64,000 bases of DNA from Zoogloea oryzae. Its GTDB lineage: Bacteria; Pseudomonadota; Gammaproteobacteria; Burkholderiales; Rhodocyclaceae. Positions 1 through 10,500 of this stretch are shown here, piece after piece. Position numbers and translations under genes: made by a program. The notes beneath the pieces were generated by a model. It had not been told where the DNA came from and made no database searches. It saw nothing but the letters and a program-made list of their open reading frames with translations. Each line of letters opens with the position of its first letter. Position 1 is the first letter of the stretch. The stretch covers positions 16,300 through 80,299 of the forward strand of contig NZ_BSPX01000009.1 of assembly GCF_030161255.1 (NCBI RefSeq). Reading direction: 5' to 3'.

Positions 1-1934
1 GCGTGGTAGCCGAGCTCTGCATCAGTCAGCGGCAGCGACGTAAACAGGTTCCGCACGGGCTGGTCGGGCTTCGGCGGCCGAAATCCGTACGTTCGCCCCG
101 AGTCGGGTGCGACCGCGGGCCAGAACGAGTTTAGTGCCGCGCACAGCTTTGCATCTTCGGGGAACGGACTGCCCAGTCCGTACGACACCATCATGTTGCG
201 GCCGTTGGTCTGGTGCTGCGACACGTCCCAGCCGGGTGCGTACACATCCGCTGCAGCGTCGGGCAGCCAACTCAGTGCCTTTGCGCTGACGGACGATGCG
301 CTGGCCCCCATGCCGAGCGCTGCCCCGCGGCTCGGGGTGCCGACGATGGCCGTGGCAGTGTAGATGCTGCTTTCCTCGATGCTGATTGCCTTGCGCATGT
401 GCGTGATCGGGTGCGGAAGCTGGCAGTTCGGAATCTGGTATGTCAGCGTCGTGCCTTGCACGGACTTCTCGTCGTCTAGCTGGAAGCGGCCGTCGCTCAT
501 CGGCTGCGGACCACCTTGCGGAAACATCAATGAGGTGTTGGCAAGCCCTGTGGGCATCAGTTGCTTCTTCTCGACCCACTCTTCCACCTCCACCTGGTCG
601 ACCAGTGGAAAGTAGTCGACGGCAGACACAAGCGAAAACGCGCAATAGGAAGGCAGGTCGATACCCGTGACACTGTAGGCCGCAATGGCACCGTCGCAAG
701 TGTTGTCCGCAAAGTGCGCCGCTTCGTAACCGCCGTGCTGCAGCACCTTCTTGTCGAACTCGTCCGTGGGCAACCGGTTGAGGTCCGCCAACTCGGGCGG
801 GTCGGTTGCAATCACTTCCTGGCGGATGTTCAGGTACTCGGGCGCTGCGCGGCTGTTGCCCTTGGCAGTGAGCTCCAGCGTCGACCAATAGCGATTCGAA
901 CGGCCGCGGATTTCCTTCGGGGGCGGCACCTTGAAGCGCACCAGCTCGCCTTTGCCGTTCACCTGCTGGTGCACGAGCGATGCCAAGGGGCCGGCAACGG
1001 GGACTACCTGGCAGGACGCACCCACGTCGACAAGCGACACCATGTTCTTGTCGGTATCGGAGTGGCGCACGAACGGGTGCTTTGCAATGTCGAACGCGGG
1101 CGATGCCGGCAATGGCACGTAGCCGTCGTTTTCACCGTGCTGATGGTCATGCACGCGTGCGAGCTTCTCGTTGACGTGGATCTCGGCAAATTTCACCTGC
1201 GCGATCTGCAGGGGTTGCAGCTTGTCATCGGCCCCCCTAGTGAACAGGCATTCGTCTCCCGCAAACACCTTGTGCACGGGAAACAGGAATGTCAACTCCG
1301 GGTCCAGCCCCGACGGCCGCAGCACGGCGCCGTCAGCTCCGCGCGTCCTTCGTTCGGCTATGTAGAGAGCATAGCGTGCGGGCATCACGCAGAAGCCTTT
1401 CGCTCCCGCGCCCGGGTTAGGCGCAAACGCGCGCGTCGCTCCGTCGTACCGGGCAGCATGGGTACCGACCCTTGCTACCCCGGTGCGCGAGTAGACCATG
1501 TCGGCATGCTGGCGATGGGTGGTGCGCCCGGCTGGGCGGTATTGGAAGGCGAACACTGCCAGTACGGGATCGCGAAAGTCCGCGAGCGTCCTGCGCGCGC
1601 GGCTATAGATGAAGTTTTCCAGCAGGTCGAGTTGTTCGAGAGTCGGGAAGACAGAGTCCTTGCCGGCAACCGGATCCGGGCGGCAGCCCGGGCTGGCCAG
1701 TGCGTGGTAAAGCAAGCTCGCAGCCGGGTCGCCCGCTTCCACCGCGCGACAGCCTCCGGTGGTGAAGTCTTCGAAGCCCGGCACCGTACGGTCCACACGC
1801 AGCGTCCGGGAAAGCTCCTCTTCGAGCTTGCCGATAGGCACTGTGATGTCCAGCCCATGACGTGCCAGAAGGGCAGACCAACCGGCGGCGCCAAGTGGGT
1901 CCAGGATGTTGGTCTTGACTTTGTCGAGAAGCAT
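1..1934 (-). CDS. Large protein of unknown family, truncated by window edge
   Basis: An uninterrupted reading frame of 644 codons starts at ATG 1934 (MLLDKVKTNI) and leaves the window without a stop. It follows the cupredoxin gene by about 10 bases, so it is the third gene of that operon. Visible features: no signal peptide; an early segment GDPAASLLYHALASPGC (about residues 69-84); several His-rich stretches (HDHQHGEND); and near the left edge LCAALNSFWPAVAPDSGR. I do not recognise the family. Its pairing with a LodB-like flavoprotein raises the possibility of an enzyme with a protein-derived cofactor, as in LodA/GoxA oxidases. I see no motif that proves this, so function is left open. Confidence 0.8.
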   Translation of the reverse strand, partial: MLLDKVKTNILDPLGAAGWSALLARHGLDITVPIGKLEEELSRTLRVDRTVPGFEDFTTGGCRAVEAGDPAASLLYHALASPGCRPDPVAGKDSVFPTLEQLDLLENFIYSRARRTLADFRDPVLAVFAFQYRPAGRTTHRQHADMVYSRTGVARVGTHAARYDGATRAFAPNPGAGAKGFCVMPARYALYIAERRTRGADGAVLRPSGLDPELTFLFPVHKVFAGDECLFTRGADDKLQPLQIAQVKFAEIHVNEKLARVHDHQHGENDGYVPLPASPAFDIAKHPFVRHSDTDKNMVSLVDVGASCQVVPVAGPLASLVHQQVNGKGELVRFKVPPPKEIRGRSNRYWSTLELTAKGNSRAAPEYLNIRQEVIATDPPELADLNRLPTDEFDKKVLQHGGYEAAHFADNTCDGAIAAYSVTGIDLPSYCAFSLVSAVDYFPLVDQVEVEEWVEKKQLMPTGLANTSLMFPQGGPQPMSDGRFQLDDEKSVQGTTLTYQIPNCQLPHPITHMRKAISIEESSIYTATAIVGTPSRGAALGMGASASSVSAKALSWLPDAAADVYAPGWDVSQHQTNGRNMMVSYGLGSPFPEDAKLCAALNSFWPAVAPDSGRTYGFRPPKPDQPVRNLFTSLPLTDAELGYH

Positions 1935-1944
1935 GATAGGCCCC

Positions 1945-3141
1945 TCAAGCGTTGTCCGGGAGGAACACGCCGTAGTTCAACAGGCGCAGGTCCATGTGCA
2001 GGGAGTGCGGCGCAAGCTCGATGAAGCTTGCACTTCCGTCCGAAAGAACAACGTCATGCCGGTATGGGCCGCCGCTGAAAACCGAAGGTGTCAGCGCTTG
2101 GTAGTCCTTCCGTGGGAACAGCGGGTCGATGACCGTTGGTCCGTAAACACCGGTAGGCGGCAGCCAGAACACGTGGAAGCTGTTGTCGACGTAAGCGATG
2201 CGCTGCACGACCTTCGGTTGCATGTACAGGATCCGCTTTGCCGGCACTTGCACGCGAACGGGCTGCTGCGCCATCAGCGCGGGCCAGAACGGTGGCGCGG
2301 ATGCAAGCTTTGCGACTGAATGGAAGCTTGGCGCCCGGTTCATGAGGTGGTCGATGAAGATGTCCTGTTCGTCTCCGTAGATTAGGTATTCCAGCGGCCC
2401 ATCGCAGTCTTCCGAATCCACTTCAAACTTGTGAAAGTGGATGACCTTGTCGATGGTAACCGGAACGTCCGTAAGTCCGGCGATGTCTTCTTGGTCGTCC
2501 GGATGCCTGTCGTCGGGGTAGTAGGCGAATGAAGAGTGCGGCAGTGCCTTGATTTCCCCCGCCGCGATGCCCGGCAGCGACGTGTGTGAATGGAAAATCT
2601 GCACCCGCCGATGTCCGTACTCGCTTGCGCGAAGGTTCGTGTAGATCTGCGCGTGCACGTCTTCGCGCAGGCTCCCTTGTAGGATCACTTGGTAGCAATG
2701 CCTCGGGTCGGCCAGAACCGGTGTGTGCGCCATGTAGAAGCGCTTACCTGAGCGACCGCCCGTGACGAAACCATGCAGATGGTTGTACGTATGGACGTGT
2801 CCGCCACCATGGCCACCGTGATCGCCGCCGCCATCGTCCTGTTGTCCAGGCTGGATGATCATTCCCGCCGCGGGCGCTTGCGGGTCGACCGTGATTTGCC
2901 CCGACATGCCGGTGTGGTAGCGGCAGCGGTAGTCAAACTTGCCGGCGGCGGCAAAGAGGACCGGTGCCGACATTTCGCCGGGCAGCATCGGCCCCGCGTT
3001 GAAGTACGGATCACTCTTTCGCTCGGTTTCCGCGGAGTGCGGGAACGGGTCCAGGTTCCGCCACACGACATAAGAGCCCGGACGCACTATCACCCCTGGA
3101 AATGTGCTGTTGCGGATGTCTACAATGATTGTTCTCGACAT
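1945..3141 (-). CDS. Cupredoxin-domain protein with unknown C-terminal domain
   Basis: 398 residues. The first ~85 residues form a plastocyanin/amicyanin-type cupredoxin with a complete type-1 copper set: His35 (in PHSAE), then Cys73-x2-His76-x2-Met79 (CRYHTGM). A Gly/His-rich linker (about 95-115) leads to a ~280-residue domain I do not recognise. There is no signal peptide, which is unusual for a copper protein. GGAGG lies a few bases before ATG 3141. The gene sits 27 bases after the flavoprotein and about 10 before the large protein, so the three are co-transcribed. Electron transfer to or from a partner enzyme is the natural inference. Confidence 0.85.
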   Translation of the reverse strand: MSRTIIVDIRNSTFPGVIVRPGSYVVWRNLDPFPHSAETERKSDPYFNAGPMLPGEMSAPVLFAAAGKFDYRCRYHTGMSGQITVDPQAPAAGMIIQPGQQDDGGGDHGGHGGGHVHTYNHLHGFVTGGRSGKRFYMAHTPVLADPRHCYQVILQGSLREDVHAQIYTNLRASEYGHRRVQIFHSHTSLPGIAAGEIKALPHSSFAYYPDDRHPDDQEDIAGLTDVPVTIDKVIHFHKFEVDSEDCDGPLEYLIYGDEQDIFIDHLMNRAPSFHSVAKLASAPPFWPALMAQQPVRVQVPAKRILYMQPKVVQRIAYVDNSFHVFWLPPTGVYGPTVIDPLFPRKDYQALTPSVFSGGPYRHDVVLSDGSASFIELAPHSLHMDLRLLNYGVFLPDNA

Positions 3142-3168
3142 GGCTTACCTCCAGTTTCAATGCGCGGC

Positions 3169-4185
3169 TTACGCCGCGCCGGTGCGATTCCACTGTTGCC
3201 CATGGATACCGGCCAGCGCTTTCCTGGCACCGTCGAACCACTGATTGCTCCATTCGTCGTAATGCGCTTGCACGCTGGCGTGGTCTTCGCGCCCTTCAGT
3301 CACGGCCACTACGCACTCGCCTGCGAATATTCCGCTCAAGACGGCGTACAGCACTCCGTTTCCAGCGGAAGGGTCAAGGACGAAGGCGGCATCGCCCGTG
3401 ACGAAGTAGCCGTGCCCGGCCAGAGTACCTGCGCGCCGCCAAGTCACATCGAAGCCGCACACGTTGGGGCCCGCCGCAGGCATGCCGGAAAGCTCGGCCG
3501 GCACGCAAGGCTTGGTGTGCACACCGTGCTTGACTAGTGTCCAGTTGATCGTGTGAGCATCGACCTGCGCAAACCAGCACCAGCCATCGACTCCGGCGTG
3601 GAACTGCTGCGCGTCTTCGAGGCGGCCTTCACGATACCCGCAGAAGGCTGTGAGCTTCGGTGAGCACACTTGCGGCGCCACACCCAGTTGGCGATTCAAC
3701 CAGGACCTGCTGCCGCTCGCGTCGATGAGGTACCGGCACTGCACAGGTGCGCCGCCGATGACGACACCGTCAACGTCGCCGCCGGATTTCTGCAGCAGTT
3801 GCAATGGCTCGTGCGCCTGCCTGTACTCCACTCCCATGTCACGGGCGCGCTGCAACAGGATCGCGTCCAGGACGGTACGTGCGATGTGGACGGCCCGCCA
3901 CTCCCCTTCCACATCCCGGCCAAAGGATTCGAGCCTGCTCGTCCCGCCCCAACAAACCCTGCGCTGCGCGGGTCGTACGGCAGAAGCCTCGGACACCGCG
4001 TGCCAGACGCGCAGTTCGCGAAAGATTGGTTCGATCCCCGGGTGGAGGCACTCGCCAGGGCGAAATCTCGGAAAACGAACCCTGTCCAGCAGCAAGACCC
4101 GCAGCCCGCGCGACGCGGCGCTGATTGCTGCTGAAGTACCCGCAGGGCCCGCGCCGACGACCGCCATGTCGTATTTCATGTGCAT
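3169..4185 (-). CDS. FAD-dependent oxidoreductase, halogenase/LodB-like
   Basis: 338 residues. The N-terminal Rossmann motif GAGPAG (residues 11-16) binds FAD. RPGECLHPG (about 43-51) and GDAAFVLDPSAGNGVL near residue 270 are the second and third FAD contacts of the geranylgeranyl-reductase/tryptophan-halogenase superfamily. The halogenase WxWxIP motif is not seen, so halogenation is not indicated. LodB/GoxB proteins of this superfamily mature the tryptophylquinone cofactor of a neighbouring oxidase; a similar maturation role for the downstream large protein is an inference. AAGG precedes ATG 4185; a second ATG at 4179 is possible. First gene of the operon, transcribed away from the coiled-coil/protease pair. 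Confidence 0.85.
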   Translation of the reverse strand: MHMKYDMAVVGAGPAGTSAAISAASRGLRVLLLDRVRFPRFRPGECLHPGIEPIFRELRVWHAVSEASAVRPAQRRVCWGGTSRLESFGRDVEGEWRAVHIARTVLDAILLQRARDMGVEYRQAHEPLQLLQKSGGDVDGVVIGGAPVQCRYLIDASGSRSWLNRQLGVAPQVCSPKLTAFCGYREGRLEDAQQFHAGVDGWCWFAQVDAHTINWTLVKHGVHTKPCVPAELSGMPAAGPNVCGFDVTWRRAGTLAGHGYFVTGDAAFVLDPSAGNGVLYAVLSGIFAGECVVAVTEGREDHASVQAHYDEWSNQWFDGARKALAGIHGQQWNRTGAA

Positions 4186-4697
4186 GCCGTACCTTGTAAA
4201 AAGCTGCGAAGTTTAAGCATAGGACTAGGACGTAGGAATTTCAAACCTTTCCTCGACCCTCCGTTTGGTTGCGTTCTGGATTGCCTAGCAATGGGTCGTT
4301 GGGGTGACCAGCCCGGGGATTTTGGGACGGGATAGAACTTGAGTGTGCAGCTGTGCTTTCCCACTAGCCGGCCATTTGAGGCGGTAATGTGACAACGCCT
4401 TCCCGCCCTGGAAAATCGACCCAGATGGCCCAGATGCCGTTCGGCTTGAGAAATGACTTCTGGCCGTCGAGTTTGCATTTGTTCTAGGCTTCGACTATGT
4501 TTAGGTCCTAAACGAAAGACATCCTTGATGTGTGGATCTGAGTCTGACTCCTCCATTCAGATGGAGGCAATATCAATCGGGCGCGATGCTATGAAGTGCT
4601 TTCGGCAATTCAGCAGTCGTTGGTGAAGCAGCTTCCGAGCATCCGACTCTTAAGGTGTTGTACCCTCCTAGCCGCTAACACCGGAGCGTGCAGACAT
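4186..4697. other. Divergent intergenic region
   Basis: About 510 bases between the flavoprotein start (minus) and the coiled-coil protein start (plus). It should contain both promoters, but I could not pick a convincing -35/-10 pair. The open frames inside it have atypical composition and no ribosome site, and I do not call them genes. Confidence 0.5.
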
Positions 4698-6080
4698 ATG
4701 AGCAGAATACGCAGAAAAGCACTTGCACTGATCATTTACGCGGCACTAACCTCTTTAGGAGCACCTGTGAGCGGACAGACACCTCCAGTAAACGCTGCTG
4801 ACCTCAAGAAGCAAAAGGAGGACGCGGAAGCCCAACGAGACGCCTATAAGGCGCAACTCGAAGCCGAACTCGCCAAGCGTGCTTACGAAGCGGCTCTTGA
4901 CCCATCCAAGCAGGCTGAAACCGCGCAAGCGGCTGCGATTAAGGTGGCCAAGGACATGGCCGACGCTCAGACAGCAACGGCGAATGCGGAGAAGGCGCAG
5001 TCCGAAGCAGAGCTTGCGGCGCTTAAGAAGCGCTACGGAGACTTTCAGGCCACCGGAATCAGCGGAACGGCCGAATTAATGGGAAGCGCTGGTACTGCGG
5101 AAGCAACACTTCTGGGGAGCGTGGCGGTCAATCGTATTGCAGCGCAGTTCGCAGCTACGCTAGAAATGCTGACCGCGAAGGGCTCTTTCGTCTTCACAAC
5201 CGCGACGACGGTTCCGGACTTTCAGGCCCTGACGGCATTCGAAACACAGTTTCTCGCGATCAGCGCGGCCGTCACTGCTGCTCGACAAAGCACGAGCGAC
5301 AAGTCCGCCGACAATGCCGGCCTTAAGATGGAATCCTTTGCCACAATCGGGATGGGCCTTGAGGCGGTCAGCAAGATTCTCTCGTTTGCCAAGACCGACT
5401 ACAAGTTTGCGAACCTTGATGTCTCTAGCACTGATGCGATGCTTCTTCGCGCGGTGGTGGGCTTGCTCAAGAACAAGACCGTGGAGATACCTGCGTTCTA
5501 TGTGGCCGATGCCATTTCGGCAGGCAATCAAGTCCTTTCGCGCGCTGGCGAAATCAACAAGTGGACTGTCGAAGCGAAGAGTCGCATTAAGTTTCATGAG
5601 GCGGCTCAGGCCGAATTTGAGAAGCAGCTTGCCGCTGCGCCAGCAGATCAGTCGCTGAAGGATGGGCTTCAGAAGGCCAAATCGGCTTTGTCAACCTGGA
5701 AGGCGGTGTCCGAATCAGTCGACGCCTGGTCAAAGCAGCTGACAACGGCGGATGACAAAGGCAACTCTCCGTTGGCAACAATCGCCCGCCAATCTGCCAT
5801 CAAACGGAAGCTCGATGACGGTGGTGTCCTAGTGATCGTCGAGCTGCATAAGGTCGCGGGCACGGGCTACACAAAGAAGAACCTTTGGTCGTCGTTGGGC
5901 GCAAACCCGTTTTTCGTAATGGGCGTTGCAGTGGCGAGCTATGTCGCATTGGACGGCAAGACGGGAAAGGTTCTGGGTGCGCAAATGTTACCCGTGCACG
6001 GGGGCTATCACTCCGTCAGCGACATTCCCGCAGTCGTGAATGGCGGTATGCCAAAGCACGAGGAGGGAAAGACGCCGTGA
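4698..6080 (+). CDS. Secreted or periplasmic coiled-coil protein, unknown function
   Basis: 460 residues from the ATG at 4698, chosen because it opens with a clear signal sequence (MSRIRRKALALIIYAALTS, then hydrophobic to a GQ cleavage region) and has GGAG 11 bases upstream. An in-frame ATG at 4596 would put a poor leader before it. Residues about 30-120 are Ala/Glu/Lys/Gln-rich heptad-like sequence, predicting a long coiled coil. The C-terminal half is a mixed globular region I do not recognise. The gene overlaps the following protease gene by four bases (GTGA), so the two are translated together. Base composition is visibly more AT-rich than the core genes. Confidence 0.75.
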   Translation: MSRIRRKALALIIYAALTSLGAPVSGQTPPVNAADLKKQKEDAEAQRDAYKAQLEAELAKRAYEAALDPSKQAETAQAAAIKVAKDMADAQTATANAEKAQSEAELAALKKRYGDFQATGISGTAELMGSAGTAEATLLGSVAVNRIAAQFAATLEMLTAKGSFVFTTATTVPDFQALTAFETQFLAISAAVTAARQSTSDKSADNAGLKMESFATIGMGLEAVSKILSFAKTDYKFANLDVSSTDAMLLRAVVGLLKNKTVEIPAFYVADAISAGNQVLSRAGEINKWTVEAKSRIKFHEAAQAEFEKQLAAAPADQSLKDGLQKAKSALSTWKAVSESVDAWSKQLTTADDKGNSPLATIARQSAIKRKLDDGGVLVIVELHKVAGTGYTKKNLWSSLGANPFFVMGVAVASYVALDGKTGKVLGAQMLPVHGGYHSVSDIPAVVNGGMPKHEEGKTP

Positions 6081-7096
6081 CTGCCGAGACCTTTGAAAGA
6101 GCGAGCCTCCAGCTGACATCGATAATCGAGGCTGGCGGGCTCAGTCTGGTCGACGTTGACGCCTCTTTGACCGCCGCGATGAACCGCAAAGGCAGCCGCG
6201 TCACGGAGCAGACTAAGATCATCGCTCTGGAAGCGGCGGACCGGGTGATAAACAGCCGGCCCCTAACCGCCGAGCATAAGGCTCTTGTCGAGGGCATCGT
6301 GATAGGTAACGGCTTGCGGCCAGCCATAGACATCGAGAAGGACACGTTCGATCCGTTGCCGGCGCTCTGGGATGACATTAACGGGGTGCGTTCGAACATG
6401 ATGCCCCTTATTCGGTCTGTTGGCAGACTGAACGTTGCCGGCCATCCGAAAATTTCCTTTGCCGGCACAGCCTTCGTGTGCGGCCGCGACCTCTTGCTGA
6501 CCAATCGTCACGTTGCAGAAGAGTTTATGTCTGCCGCGACTGGTTCCTCAGATCTTTGCTTCAAGCTTGGAATGTCAGCCGACGTGGACACCAAAGAAGA
6601 AGTCGACTCCGCTGATACGCGTCTGTTGAAATGCACTGGCGAGGGCGTGGTGTCGACCGAATGGGATGTGGCACTTCTAAGAGTAGAGGGGCTGCCGGCA
6701 GGAATTGAGCCGATTCCTCTCTCGTCTACTGCACCCCACAGCTTCAGCGACAGGACGGCGGCCACCGTCGGCTACCCGGGCTTTGACGAGGCGGAGAATC
6801 TAATTGAGCAGATGTTGATCTTCCGCGGCATTTTCAACAAGAAGCGACTTTTGCCAGGCAAGTTCACTGACATCTTCGCGGTTCAGTCATATGGCCAAAG
6901 CGTCAAGGCACTTGCACACGACTGCACAACGCTGGGAGGCTGCTCGGGCAGCATCGTGATTGATGTCGCGACGCTGAAGGTATTCGGTGTGCACTTTGGC
7001 GGAGAGTCCGGTGTGCGCAACTACTGCGTGCCGACGTGGAAACTACCTGAGATTCCGGCTTTTGCGGACTTCAAGAACCAGATGTCCTTTACATAG
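6077..7096 (+). CDS. Trypsin-like serine peptidase
   Basis: 339 residues from GTG 6077, which overlaps the upstream stop (GTGA) and has AGGAGGG ten bases before it. The chymotrypsin-fold triad is visible: His in LLTNRHVAEEF, Asp in EWDVALLRV, and Ser in GGCSGSIVID (oxyanion GCSGS). A ~130-residue N-terminal region precedes the protease domain and is not recognised. There is no signal peptide, while its partner appears exported, so the protease is probably cytoplasmic. Stand-alone trypsin-fold proteases of this type are frequent in bacterial conflict systems; a defence role here is inference only. Confidence 0.85.
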   Translation: MTAETFERASLQLTSIIEAGGLSLVDVDASLTAAMNRKGSRVTEQTKIIALEAADRVINSRPLTAEHKALVEGIVIGNGLRPAIDIEKDTFDPLPALWDDINGVRSNMMPLIRSVGRLNVAGHPKISFAGTAFVCGRDLLLTNRHVAEEFMSAATGSSDLCFKLGMSADVDTKEEVDSADTRLLKCTGEGVVSTEWDVALLRVEGLPAGIEPIPLSSTAPHSFSDRTAATVGYPGFDEAENLIEQMLIFRGIFNKKRLLPGKFTDIFAVQSYGQSVKALAHDCTTLGGCSGSIVIDVATLKVFGVHFGGESGVRNYCVPTWKLPEIPAFADFKNQMSFT

Positions 7097-7590
7097 TCTA
7101 GGCTGTAATTCGGTGTTGCCAAATAGAGATGTGTATCCTATTCAATATTACGCCTTTAGTATTTGTGTTAGAAAGCGGCAGTTCAGAACCATCAGTTCAT
7201 CAACGGCAATAGATCGCCCGACGGCAGTCATTCGAAAGTGCGTCGTCCAACGACATCAAAGCCCGACGTGCTGAAGGTCAATTATCACACGGTGTGACTG
7301 CTCCACTCAGGAAGCCGCCATTGAATCAGAGCAATTGCAAATGACAGCAAAGGGTCGGACGGTCCGTTGCATTCCTTGCTCTCAACGACCGTTTAGGCCG
7401 ACAAGCACCCCCCCTGCAGAAGAGTGGAGGTCGTCGTTGATAAAGCCAGTGCCATGATGCCGGCTTGGTGCCTATAACCCAGCGAGCAAAGCTCGCCGGG
7501 GCCTGAAGCTTGAGGGCGGGACCTCCGCTCTACCCAGAACGCAGAAGGGGCCGCAACCGCGGCCCCTTCCTCACTCACCAGACCATCAGC
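7097..7590. other. Gene-free stretch between protease and DNA polymerase
   Basis: About 490 bases between two convergent genes. It holds the polymerase terminator hairpin (7544-7569). I see no RNA gene, no fifth copy of the 47-bp repeat and no credible short gene. It may contain one edge of the mobile region, but no junction signature is visible. Confidence 0.5.
7544..7569 (-). terminator. Hairpin terminator after polymerase gene
   Basis: Perfect 11-bp stem GAAGGGGCCGC / GCGGCCCCTTC with a 4-base loop, starting 22 bases beyond the polymerase stop codon. No long T run follows, so it may act as a 3' end stabiliser or a weak terminator. Confidence 0.55.
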
Positions 7591-10500
7591 CTACCCCCGC
7601 ACCAAAAACCGCCCCGTCTCCAGCCCCGGAAACCGCGCCTTCACGACCTCCAGGAACGCCATCACCTCCGGCGTCGCCGGCGACACATGCTCATGCAGCT
7701 GCGAGCGCCCGGCGTTCTTCACGTCATGCACCTTCACCGCGTAGCCCACCTCGGTGAGCCAGGCGGCGAGCTTCGCCTGTGACAGGTCCGCACCCTCCAG
7801 CCCCCACGCCCGCTGCACATAAGCCGCCAGGAAGGTCCGGATCGCGGTGCCAAGCATCCCGGTCCGGGCCGTCGCGTACACCTGCCCCGTGGGGCCGCGC
7901 AGGCGCTTCTGTTGCACCTCGTCCGGCCCGTCGGCCATCCCGGTCGCGTCGGACGCCGCCTGCAGGGCCTGGAAGCGTGCCCGCCGCTGGTGATTGCCCA
8001 CATAGAGCGCGTAGAACGCCTGCCAGTCGCCCCAGTCCGCCATGGTCTTGAGGCAATGCGCCGGCCGCACCCAGTTCCCGTCCTTGTCCTGCTCCCCCTC
8101 GCGCCAGCGGTCGAACAGCATCCGGGCCAGTTCGCCCTCGGCCGCGCTGTCCCACGGCACGGTGGCAAACGCCAGATGCTCGACCCCGAGAGACTCGATC
8201 CGGACCATGCGGGCATCGACCGGACGACGCTTGAAGTCGTACTCCATGTTGAGTCGCACCGGCGTATCGAGCGTTTGCAGGTCCCAGTCGTTGAGCACCA
8301 TCTCGCCCAGCGACATCAGGGAGGCGCGCTTAATGATCTGGCCGGGCTGGCGGTTCGCGAAGAGGTCCAGCATGAAGCGGTTCTGGTTTTCCGGGCGCAT
8401 CAGCGCGCGCTCCTTTTCCTCGTCACCGTCTGCGCTATCGAGCGGCACCTTGATGCCGCCCTTGGCGACCACCGGCTCGTGGCCCTCGACCGCAAGGCCG
8501 GTCAGCTGCAGGCGGGTCTTGCCCGCGACGGCCTGCCCGATCAGGTGCTTGAGCTCCGTCATCCCCGTGCCCGGCGCGATCCGGTCCACCAGTGCCTGAA
8601 AGCGCTGGCACATCGTGCCGGAGAGATCGAGCGCCTCGACATCGACCAGCAGGCCATCGGTCGTCGCCGACACCGCCAGCGCGCCCGGCGGCAGTTTCCA
8701 CAGGATCTCGCCGAGCACGGCCCGGGGGTAGCCCGACACCAGTGCCGCCACCGCCGGCTCCGAGATTCCGGACGGATCGATGGCGCGATACTTCAGGTCC
8801 GCCATGTCCAGCGCCCGCTTGCCTTTGAAGCCTTGACCTGTTTTTCCATACACCCCATTGCCCACCAGCTTCATGAACTGGTGCGGGAGGGACTTCTTGT
8901 CGAACTTCAGGCGCATTGCCCGGGTGTATATCGACCCTGATTCGAAGGGCCGGTACCCCACGTCCCCGTGGGACTCCGGCGGAAACTGCATCTCCGGCGC
9001 CGGCACGAAGACATCACCATCCGCTTCCAGCCACTGCCCCTTGTCGGCGTCCTTCTTGGCCTTCTCCCGCCGCAGGCGCTTCGCGCTTTCCGCGAAGACC
9101 GCCTCGCGGGCCTTCCATGGAATCACGACTCCGAAGCGGACCGTGATCTCCGCGCCCATCTCCAGCGCCAGCTCGATCTCCGGCGCGGTGGCCAGTGCGA
9201 CCCCCGAGAGGGGATACCACAGTCCATACTTCTCCATCATCACCGCGAGGCACGGGTACAGCGTCCCCTCCGGAAAGCGGAACTCCACCTCGGCGTAGCC
9301 GGCCACATGCCCCCGGAAGCGTTCCGGGTCCCGGGTGATCTCGATCCGCTCGTAGTCGAGACTCATGATCCCCGCGAGGCTCACCACGTAGCAGGCCGCC
9401 AGATCATGGTCGAACAGCCGGTAACCCGGCTGCGGCATCGGGGTCGGCCCGAACCAGTAGCACTCGTTGCGCCCGCCCATATAGACGTCAGCGAAGAAAG
9501 CCTCGAACCAACGCCGCACCCGTGTCGGCTCCCGCTGGGTCTGTGAGGTCGGGCGTCCGGTGGCCTCGTTCCAGCGCCAGCGCCGGACCTTCTCGAAGTT
9601 CAGGGCCACGTCTGGATGGACCCCGTCGCGCCGCATGCACAACTGCACCAGGCGCACCGACAGACCGCTTGCCGTCGCGGACAAGCCTTTGATACCCAGG
9701 TAGCGGTCGCAGAACCACAGAACCCACAAGGCATACAACACAGCGATCTCGGCGTCCCGCAGGCCATAGGCCTTGAACACCCACGGCAGCTTCCGCTGCA
9801 GCCGGCGCATCTCGGACTTGCGGTAGCCCTTGGGCAGCATCACCTTGGGTACGTTTAGCCACTCCCCGAGCTTGGCGAGCGGCGTGCCCGGCGGCGCCAG
9901 CCGCGCCGAATCGACGATCCGCACCGACAGCACGCGCGGGTCGAAGTCGTCGCCCACCACGTAGCGGTACCGGTGCTTGAGCCGCTCGGCCTGCTCCTCC
10001 TTGAGGGGCAGCTTCACCTCGGCCGGCCGGGCCGTGGTCGCGAGGGTGCCATTCACCGCCTGAAGCTGGTGGCGGAACTGCTTGAAGTCCCGGAAGACGG
10101 AAATGTCCGCCCGGGTGAAGTGGCCGCACAGCACGACCTCCTCGGGCCACTCGTCGAAGATGCACTCGATCTCGGCCTCGTCGAGCAGGTCATACAGCGC
10201 CTCGGCCAGCGACGGGCGATCCTGCACCGCATCCTTGCCGACGAGGTTGATGACCTTGCTGTAGCGCAGCCCGGTCGGCCCGATGACATAGAACTGGACC
10301 GACAACAGCACGTTGCGGCCCTTGGCCTGATATTCCCACTCGCAGTCAAAGCCGACGAAGACCGGCGGGCCGAAGCCCCGGCGCGGGGGCAGGCGCTTGC
10401 CATCGGCGCCGATGCCACCCATGAGGGGTGACGCTGTGACCGCCAGTGGCGGCGGCTGCACGCACGTCGCCAGAAAGCCGTCCAGCTTGGCCTGGTCTTC

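Noticed and set aside
561..2024. A 487-codon plus-strand frame at the left edge
   Set aside because: It is antisense to the continuous 644-codon minus-strand frame that follows the cupredoxin gene at operon spacing; its sequence is Arg/Val/His-rich without domains.
4176..4556. A 126-codon minus-strand frame upstream of the flavoprotein
   Set aside because: Basic, low-complexity translation, no ribosome site, overlaps the flavoprotein start; looks like promoter region.
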